Under the pieces are notes generated by a model. The model was not told the origin of the DNA and did no database searches. It saw nothing but the letters and a program-made list of their open reading frames with translations. Shown piece after piece: positions 37,437-44,800 of a stretch of DNA of 64,000 bases. The position numbers and the translations under genes were made by a program. Numbering within the stretch: the first letter of the stretch is position 1; every line of letters starts with the position of its first letter. The stretch covers positions 992,001 to 1,056,000 of the forward strand of contig NZ_OY762268.1 in NCBI RefSeq assembly GCF_963665245.1, given 5' to 3'. The stretch is from an uncultured Paludibaculum sp. GTDB taxonomy: Bacteria > Acidobacteriota > Terriglobia > Bryobacterales > Bryobacteraceae.

Positions 37437-37616
37437 GTGAAGGCGAGCGAACTCCGGCGTTGGCGCCGGAAGCGCGGCTGCAAATTCGTAGAAGAGTCTC
37501 GCCACACCAGGATTATTCTCGGTTCGAAGATTTCGCGCATGCCCCGACATCCTGCGAAGGACATCAAGACGGGTACGCTGCAGAGCATTTTGAGCGATCT
37601 CGGCTTAACGATGTGA
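37437..37616 (+). CDS. hicA: HicA-type mRNA interferase toxin
   Basis: A 59-residue protein with a GTG start, in the HicA/YcfA dsRBD-like fold. The N-terminal helix is KASELRRWRRKRGCKF. The ESRHTRIIL segment holds the catalytic-type His. The end is RHPAKDIKTGTLQSILSDLGL, which is highly characteristic of HicA. No ATG lies in the first half, so GTG is the only start that gives a full domain. The stop is eight bases before hicB. HicA cleaves mRNA and is neutralised by HicB. Complete length for the family. Confidence 0.88.
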   Translation: MKASELRRWRRKRGCKFVEESRHTRIILGSKISRMPRHPAKDIKTGTLQSILSDLGLTM

Positions 37617-37624
37617 GGAGTCCC

Positions 37625-38059
37625 ATGGAACAATACCTGGCCCGGTTCGAACCTGATGCTGTGGATGGCGGCTACGTGGTCACCTTTCCCGACTTCGGCT
37701 ATGGCGTGACTCAGGGTGAAAGCCTGGAGGAGGCTATGGAGATGGCGCGGGACCTGTTGCTGCTGACCATCAGTGACTACATCCGGGCAGGCAAACCGCT
37801 GCCACCACCGGTTCGGCGCCGAGGCTCCAAGTTCCACCCTGTTCCTCTGACCGCTCTGCAGTCCGCGAAAGTCGATCTTTACGCATCGTTCCAGGCATCC
37901 GGCCTGAAGAAGGCCGAGTTAGCCCGGCGTATCGGGATCCCGAAGACACACATCGAGAGACTGTTCTCGTTGCGACATCACTCGCGGCTCGACCAGATTG
38001 AGGCGGCATTCGCCGCTCTCGGCAAGCGACTGCACATCGAAGCACGCGACGCGGCGTAG
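37625..38059 (+). CDS. hicB: HicB antitoxin with C-terminal helix-turn-helix
   Basis: A 144-residue protein. The N-terminal HicB domain is YLARFEPDAVDGGYVVTFPDFGYGVTQGESLEEAMEMA. The C-terminal HTH is LKKAELARRIGIPKTHIERLFSLRHHSRLDQIEAAF. ATG 37625 follows a GAGGAG ribosome site overlapping the hicA stop; the open frame back to 37430 covers hicA and is not translated. It sequesters HicA and probably autoregulates through the palindrome at 37410-37427. Confidence 0.94.
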   Translation: MEQYLARFEPDAVDGGYVVTFPDFGYGVTQGESLEEAMEMARDLLLLTISDYIRAGKPLPPPVRRRGSKFHPVPLTALQSAKVDLYASFQASGLKKAELARRIGIPKTHIERLFSLRHHSRLDQIEAAFAALGKRLHIEARDAA

Positions 38060-38068
38060 CCCGGCTGC

Positions 38069-38329
38069 ATGAGGACGACGGTCACTCTGGATCCGGATGT
38101 GGAGCGGCTCATCAGGGACGCAATGCGCGAGCGATCCATCTCCTTCAAACAGGCCTTGAATGAGGCGGCACGACTTGGCCTTCGCGGCACGGCGTCCAAA
38201 CCGTCCCGGAAGTTTACCCAGAAGACCTTCCGGATGGGCCAAACACAAGAGTTCCGTTGCGACAAGGCGCTGGCTACCGCTGACGCCCTCGAGGACGAGG
38301 AACCCACCAGCTTGAACCCTCCACAGTAG
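38069..38329 (+). CDS. VapB-like antitoxin, no VapC beside it
   Basis: An 86-residue protein with ribbon-helix-helix-like N-terminus MRTTVTLDPDVERLIRDAMRE and the VapB-family continuation ISFKQALNEAARLGL. It starts nine bases after hicB, on the same strand. VapB is normally followed by a PIN-domain VapC toxin, but only 35 bp remain before the converging ADOP gene and no PIN domain is seen. It may be an orphan antitoxin after loss of vapC, or part of an extended HicAB locus. Confidence 0.8.
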   Translation: MRTTVTLDPDVERLIRDAMRERSISFKQALNEAARLGLRGTASKPSRKFTQKTFRMGQTQEFRCDKALATADALEDEEPTSLNPPQ

Positions 38330-38364
38330 CTCACGGACCCGCCAGAACCCCGCGCCCGTCCGCC

Positions 38365-40845
38365 TCACTCATACCGCAATGCACGAATCGGATCCAACCG
38401 CGCCGCGCGCCGCGCCGGCAGCAGGCACGCCAACAGCGTCACCACGGCCAGCAACGCCGCCGTGCCAGCGAAGATCACCGGATCCCTCGGCTTCACCTCA
38501 TGCAGCAGGCTCTCCATCACCCGGCCCGCGGCGAACGCACCCACCAAGCCCAGTGCGAACCCCGCAAACGCCAGGCTCATCCCCTGTCGCAGGACGTCGC
38601 CTAGCACACGCGTCCGGGTGGCGCCCAGCGACATGCGGATGCCGATCTCATGCGTCCGCTGCGTCACCACATAGGACAACACGCCGTAGATCCCAATCGC
38701 GGCCAGTAACGCCGCCAACGCCGCGAACGAACCCACCAGCGAACTCAGGAACCGCTGGCCTCGTGAGTTGTCGTCCACTACCTCGGCGATGGTTCGCTCC
38801 CGATAGAGGGCCAGGTTGGCGTCGATTCCGGCCAGCGCCCGCCGGACAGCAGGCGCAATGCTGGACGACGGTACCGACGTGTGCAGCGTCAGGAAGACGC
38901 GCTCCGGAGCATAGAGCGCATCGTACGCCTCCGGCTGCGGCTTCTCCGTCAGCCCCCACTGCCGGACGTCGCCCACCACACCCACCACCTGGCGCCACGG
39001 GCCGTTCTCATCCCCACCGCCGCCCGCGAACATCTGCCCCACGGGGTCCTCCCCCGGCCACAGCGTTCGCGCCATCGTCGCGTTGATGACATTCGCGTAC
39101 ACCATCTGGTTGCGCTGCGCGGCCGGGAGCCTCGTCCCTTTCTCCCAGGCCTCGCGCCGGATGGTGTCCAATTCCATGGCATGCCGCGTGTCCGTCTCTG
39201 TCGGCAACCGGCCTTTCAACAGCGGAATGCCCATCGTCCGGAAGTAATCGGGCGTCACCCGATGGGACTCCACCAGCGGGCCGCTCATCCGCTGTGAGAC
39301 CTTGCCACGGATCTGCACGTAGTAGTTGCTGCCGCCTTCCAGAGGCAGGCGGTCACTCAGCGAGGCAACCTGCACACCGGGGATCCCGCGCGCCTGCTCC
39401 AACAACTGCCGCGCGAAGGCCGCACGCTGCGGGTCCGTTTTGTAGATCGCCTCAGGCAACTGAATCGCCCCAGTCCAGATTCCATCCCGCCGTACCCCGA
39501 TCTCGACCCCGCGCACACGCGCGAAGTCTTTCAACAACAGGCCGGCGCAGATCAGCAGGATCATCGACAGCGCGATCTCGCCCACCACCAGCCCATTGCT
39601 CATCAACCGCCGCCGACGGCCCGGACTGATGGAACTGCCCGCTCCACCCTTCAGTTCGTCGAACAAATCAGGCCGCGACGCCTGGAATGCCGGAGCCAGG
39701 CCGAACAGCACCCCGGTCACCACCGTGAGGCCAAAGGCGAAAAGCAACACCGATGCGCTCAACTCGATCTTGTTGAAGCTCGGCAGCGTAAAGCTCTTGA
39801 TCTTGGGCAGCAGGGTGATCAACCCCCAGCCCAGCAGCACGCCCAAGGCACCACCGACCAAAGAAAGCAGCAGGCTTTCGGTCAACATCTGCCGAAGCAG
39901 GCGCAGGCGGGACGCGCCCAGCGAACTCCGCACCGCCATCTCCTTCTGCCGGCTCACGGCCCGGGAAAGCAGCAGATTGGCGATGTTGGCGCAGGCAATC
40001 AGCAGCACCAGGCCCACAGCCCCGAGCATCATCAACAGTGAGGTGCGCGACTTGCCGGCCAGATCCTCCTGCAGTGGCACGACAACGGCCCCCACCTTAT
40101 GATTCGAATCCGGGAATGCCTTCTCCAGCCGCGCGGCAATCAGAGCCACGTCCGCCCGCGCCTTCTCCACAGCCACACCCGGCTTCATCCGGCCGATGGC
40201 GTTGAACGAGTGGCTGCCCCGTTCGCCCAGCCCCCGGCCCGACATGTCCAGCGGGGTCCACAGCCGCGCCTCGAAGGGGAAGTTGAACCCCTCCGGCATC
40301 ACGCCAACAACTGTGTACTTGCGCGCATTCAACTCCAGCACCTGCCCGACGGCCTTCGGATCGCCGCCGAACCGGCTCTGCCAGAGGGCATAGCCCAGAA
40401 TCACGACATCGTCCTTGCCCGGCTGATCCTCGCCCACCGCCCACGTTCGGCCCAACAACGGAGAAACGCCAAGTAACGAGAAGAAATTGGACTCGGTCGG
40501 CACCACCCGCACCGGATCCGGCTGCCCGTGGCCGCTGAGGTTCATATCGGTCGGCCAGAAGTACAGAGTCATGTCGGAAAACGTACTGTTCTGCGTCTTC
40601 CAGTCCAGGAAGTCAGGCCCGGTGAAGGGATACTTGCCGGGTGCCGCTTCGGTCTCGTAAAGACGGACAAGCCGGTCCGGATTTGGATACGGCAGCGGGC
40701 GCAGCAACACCGCATCCATGATGCTGAAGATGGCGGTATTGGCGCCGATGCCGGCGGCCAGAGTGAGGGCGGCGGTAACCGCGAAACCACGTGATTTCAG
40801 AAGAGTCCGGAAGGCATATCGCAAGTCTTGCAGGAGGGTTTGCAT
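38365..40845 (-). CDS. ADOP-type (FtsX/MacB-like) ABC permease, second copy
   Basis: An 826-residue protein beginning MQTLLQDLRYAFRTLLKSRGFAVTAALTLAAGIGANTAIFS. It has two permease units with MacB-PCD domains (FFSLLGVSPLLGRTW and YFRTMGIPLLKGRLP) and ends EIGIRMSLGATRTRVLGDVLRQGM ... RAARLDPIRALRYE. It lacks the extra N-terminal helical domain seen in the copy at 24.5 kb, and there is no padR gene next to it. AAAGG precedes ATG 40845; the open frame to 40908 is not needed. Function unknown. Confidence 0.93.
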   Translation of the reverse strand: MQTLLQDLRYAFRTLLKSRGFAVTAALTLAAGIGANTAIFSIMDAVLLRPLPYPNPDRLVRLYETEAAPGKYPFTGPDFLDWKTQNSTFSDMTLYFWPTDMNLSGHGQPDPVRVVPTESNFFSLLGVSPLLGRTWAVGEDQPGKDDVVILGYALWQSRFGGDPKAVGQVLELNARKYTVVGVMPEGFNFPFEARLWTPLDMSGRGLGERGSHSFNAIGRMKPGVAVEKARADVALIAARLEKAFPDSNHKVGAVVVPLQEDLAGKSRTSLLMMLGAVGLVLLIACANIANLLLSRAVSRQKEMAVRSSLGASRLRLLRQMLTESLLLSLVGGALGVLLGWGLITLLPKIKSFTLPSFNKIELSASVLLFAFGLTVVTGVLFGLAPAFQASRPDLFDELKGGAGSSISPGRRRRLMSNGLVVGEIALSMILLICAGLLLKDFARVRGVEIGVRRDGIWTGAIQLPEAIYKTDPQRAAFARQLLEQARGIPGVQVASLSDRLPLEGGSNYYVQIRGKVSQRMSGPLVESHRVTPDYFRTMGIPLLKGRLPTETDTRHAMELDTIRREAWEKGTRLPAAQRNQMVYANVINATMARTLWPGEDPVGQMFAGGGGDENGPWRQVVGVVGDVRQWGLTEKPQPEAYDALYAPERVFLTLHTSVPSSSIAPAVRRALAGIDANLALYRERTIAEVVDDNSRGQRFLSSLVGSFAALAALLAAIGIYGVLSYVVTQRTHEIGIRMSLGATRTRVLGDVLRQGMSLAFAGFALGLVGAFAAGRVMESLLHEVKPRDPVIFAGTAALLAVVTLLACLLPARRAARLDPIRALRYE

Positions 40846-41021
40846 GGTACTACCTTTGCTACGCGCGCAGCGCGGCCAATCTATCCGATCACATGCTAAT
40901 ACGGACAATGGCAGGCTTTGTTAGCTAAATCTGCAGACCAAAGTTGAGGCCACATCCAGACCCTCCACCTCCGTTGGCTCCAACGGGGCGTTGACGTGGT
41001 CATTGTTATACTACGGAATCC

Positions 41022-41888
41022 ATGGCAGCGGACGACGGTAGCGACTCATACTGGCCGAGACTGGCGCAATCCTATGCAGCCGTTGGACCGCCGCTTCGTC
41101 CCTCACCCGAGGACATTCAGTTCATGCAGCAGACAGTGGCCGAGTGGGCTGCTCCGCGTTCGTCTCAGCCGATGCGAAGCCTCCTGCTCGGCGTCACTCC
41201 GGACATCGCCCTGATGCCGTGGCCGCCGACAATGTCTCTGATCGCCATGGATAGCGCCTGCGGCATGGTGCGTTCCGTGTGGCCGGGCGATCTTCCAGGA
41301 CGGCGCCATGCGCTCTGCGCGAATTGGTCGTCGCTGCCTCTGCCCGCTGCCTCGTGCGATATCGTCCTCGGCGACGGTTCCATGAACTGCCTTCGATTCC
41401 CCGGGCCCGTCCGGGCACTGGCGGAGAGCGTCCATTCCGTTTTGCGCGAGGACGGCCTCTTCCTGCTGCGCTGCTACGCCCGCCCCACGCCGTGCGAGCG
41501 TCCCGAGGACGTCTTTACCGACCTCCTCCGCAATGCGATCTCGACGTTTCACCACTTCAAGTTCCGCCTGCTGATGGCCGTCCAGCAGACGCCCGAGCAA
41601 GGCGTCTGTGTCAACGATGTCTATACCGCCTGGGCGCGGCGGCACATCGACGTGCCGGCTCTCTGTGCACAGACCGGATGGGCCCCCGAGACCGTCCGAA
41701 CAATCGATCTTTACCAGGGAAGCGCCACGGTCCACACCTTCCCCTCCCTGCCGGACTTCCGCTCGGTCCTTGACGACCTTTTTGAGGAAGTGTCAGTTTC
41801 GATACACTCCTACGAGTTGAGCGAATGTTGCCCGACCCTGGTCATGCGGCCCCGGCGGGCGGGATGCCTCTCGAAAGGAACGCGTTGA
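41022..41888 (+). CDS. SAM-dependent methyltransferase next to NRPS
   Basis: A 288-residue class I methyltransferase with an unusual motif I, LLLGVTPDIALMPWP, then LIAMDSACGMVRSVWPGD, LPLPAASCDIVLGDGSMNCL and LREDGLFLLRCYAR. LLGVTP-type motif I is typical of a subfamily often found in secondary-metabolite clusters. Its last 64 bases overlap the longest NRPS reading frame, so the two are surely cotranscribed. It may methylate the NRPS product or precursor. Confidence 0.82.
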   Translation: MAADDGSDSYWPRLAQSYAAVGPPLRPSPEDIQFMQQTVAEWAAPRSSQPMRSLLLGVTPDIALMPWPPTMSLIAMDSACGMVRSVWPGDLPGRRHALCANWSSLPLPAASCDIVLGDGSMNCLRFPGPVRALAESVHSVLREDGLFLLRCYARPTPCERPEDVFTDLLRNAISTFHHFKFRLLMAVQQTPEQGVCVNDVYTAWARRHIDVPALCAQTGWAPETVRTIDLYQGSATVHTFPSLPDFRSVLDDLFEEVSVSIHSYELSECCPTLVMRPRRAGCLSKGTR

Positions 41889-44800
41889 CCGGTGCCTCTA
41901 CCCAAAGCCTGACATCCATGCAACAGGGCATGATTCGCGCCCTGTTGCGCGCCCCGCGCTCCGGCGTCTACATCATTCAGGACGTATGCGAATTCGCCGG
42001 CCCCGTCCACCTGCCCCACCTGCAACAGTCCTGGCAGATCGTGGCCGAAGCTCATCCCGCCCTGCGCACCCGCATTGTTCGTGTGGGCGCCACTGCACAT
42101 GACGCAGTGATCGAAGAGCACCCGCAATGGAAGTGGCGCGAGATTCACACCTCCGATGTCGATGCGTTTCTTCTGGAGGACTGGCAGCGCGGGTTCGACT
42201 TCGACCAGGGCGTGCCCATGCGCTTCGCGCTGCTGCGGCAGTCCGAGCAATCGTCGACCCTGGTCTGGACCGTCCACCATGCACTCGTCGACGGCCGGTC
42301 GTTGCTGACGGTGTGGCGTGCCTGGATGGAAGCCTACGATTGCCTGTGCCGCTCCGGGCCCGCCGTGGCAACGCCGGAATGCGAGTTCCCTACGGCCCTC
42401 CGGGTCACCAAAGCGGATGAAGCCGCAACGAACCCCGACCGTCAGGGAGGGGTCCCCTCCGCGTTGCGAACCGCGCACGTCAGTAAGCGGGCGCCCGCTT
42501 CCGGTGCATCTTCAATGGAGGCGCCTCCCACCCCCATCGCGCAGGATGAAGCGCGGCCCTATTGGCAGACAACGCTGGCGGGCACCCCGCAGACGACCGG
42601 GTTTCTCTACGACCGTGCCTGGCTGCCGCCCGATCCCGATCAACCGGTCCATCAGAAGGAGACGCTCACATTCTCCGCGCAGCGCAGCGCGGAGATCACC
42701 AGCTTCGCCAGCCACCATGGAGTGACGGTGAACACCCTGGTGTTGGGTGCCTGGGCTCTATTGTTGAGCCGCTATAGCGGGCGCGATGACGTCATCTTCG
42801 GCGTCACACGCACTGGTCGCCAACGGCCGCGGACGGGCACCGACAACCGCGTGGGCGTCTTCATCAACACGCTGCCCTTTCGAGTCGCTGTCCCGCCGGA
42901 TGCGCTGCCGGGCCCCTGGCTGCGCCAGTTGCGGGCACAGTGGGTGTTGCAGGGGACCTACGGAAACACACCCCTGGACAAGGTCGTCGAATGGGGCGAG
43001 CTTCCAGTGGGGCAGGCGCCGTTCGACACCGTGCTGGTCTACGATCACGAGCCGCCGGGCGACACCCTGCGCCAGTTGGGCGGCACCTGGCTCAACCGCT
43101 CGCTGCGGCGTCTGCAGCGTACCGAGTCTCCCCTCACTCTGGTTGCTTACGGGCGCCCGGTCGTTCGCCTCGAAGTGGTTTTCGATACCCGCCGTTTCAG
43201 CCCGCATACCGTCGCGGCGATGGTCCGTCATCTCTACAACCTGCTGGACGGTCTCGTCGGTCCGCCCGACGGCCCGCTGGGTGAGTTGCGAATGGTGACC
43301 GGTGCCGAGGAGCGGTGGTTGCTGGAAGAGGTGAACCCCGCCCGCACGCCGCGGCGGCACGTGCAATGCGCCCACGAGTTGTTTGAGGAGCAGGCACGCC
43401 TTCGTCCAGAGAACGCCGCCCTCGAATCGCGCGACTCCGTCCTCAGCTACCAGGAACTGGACCGCCGCGCCAATGGCATCGCCTGGCAACTGCGAGAGCG
43501 TGGCATCGGCGTGGAAGACCTTGTGGCCGTATGCCTGCCGCGCTCTCCACGCACGGTGGCCGCCGTTCTGGGCGTGCTCAAATCCGGAGCCGCGTTCCTC
43601 CCACTCGATGCAGGCCTGCCCCAGCAGCGGCTTGCCGAGATGGTGGCCAGCGCCGGCGTGAAACTGCTGATCGCCGACCCTGCCTTCGCTCGAGACTGGC
43701 CCGGGCCGCTGCCCGCAACCCTGCTCGACGACCTGGCGGGCGGCCCTTCCGATCCACTGCCCAACGCCGTGGCCGCCGGCAATGCCGCATACGCCATCTT
43801 CACTTCCGGCTCGACGGGCAAACCCAAGGCGATTCTGGTCACGCACGCCAGTCTCGTAAATTATGTCCTCGCCGCGAGACGCATCTTCGATCTCACGGAC
43901 ACCGACCGCCGCCTCCAGTTTGCATCGCCCGGCTCGGATGTCTTCGTGGCGGAAGTGTTCAATTATCTGAGTTCTGGCGCGACGCTCGTCTTTGGCCCGG
44001 AACGCCGCCAGTCGTCCATTCAGGAATTTGTCCGGCTGCTCGACGACAGGAGAATCACCATCACCGGCCTGCCGTCCACGTGGTGGCGGGAGTGGGTGGA
44101 AGCAGCGCGCGGCGGCCTGCCTGTGCCGCGCTCGCTGCGCGCCGTGATTGCCGGAATGGAGCGCGTCGATCCAGGAGCCCTGCTCGAATGGCGGCGTCTC
44201 ACGGGCACGACCCTCCGCTGGTTCAATGCCTACGGACCCGCCGAGACCACCTGCACGTCGCTGATCTATGAGGCGGGCACATCCGCATGGGAGTCCCCCA
44301 TCACCCCACAGGCCCCCAACGCACAGGAGGCCGCACCTCTTGTCCCAGTCCCGGAGCGTGAGCGACGGGCTACACGTGTGTCTTCAACCGAGCCCCGCAT
44401 GGCCCCGCAGGCCCCCAACGCGGACGAAGCCGCGTTACGAACCACGACCGTGAGGGAGTGGTCCTCCGCCGCCCCGCGAACCGCAACTGGGAGCGAGCGG
44501 GCACCCGTTTCCCCGGCCTCTTCAACGGAGCCCCGCATGACCCCGCAGGCCGCCACTCGACAGGAAGACGCAATCGGACCGAGCCGTGACCGTCAGGGAG
44601 CGGAAGCCGGTCGTGCCCCGGAGCCTTCAACGGAATCAACCATGGCCCCGCAGGCCGCCAAAGCGGAGGAACCCGCCCACCCATCCCCAGTCCCGGAGCG
44701 TGAGCGACGGGCTACTCGCGTGTCTTCAATGGGGCGCGCACCAGTTCCGAACGCGTCTTCAACGGGCGCTTCCTTCGTGCCCATCGGTAAACCCGTCGAC

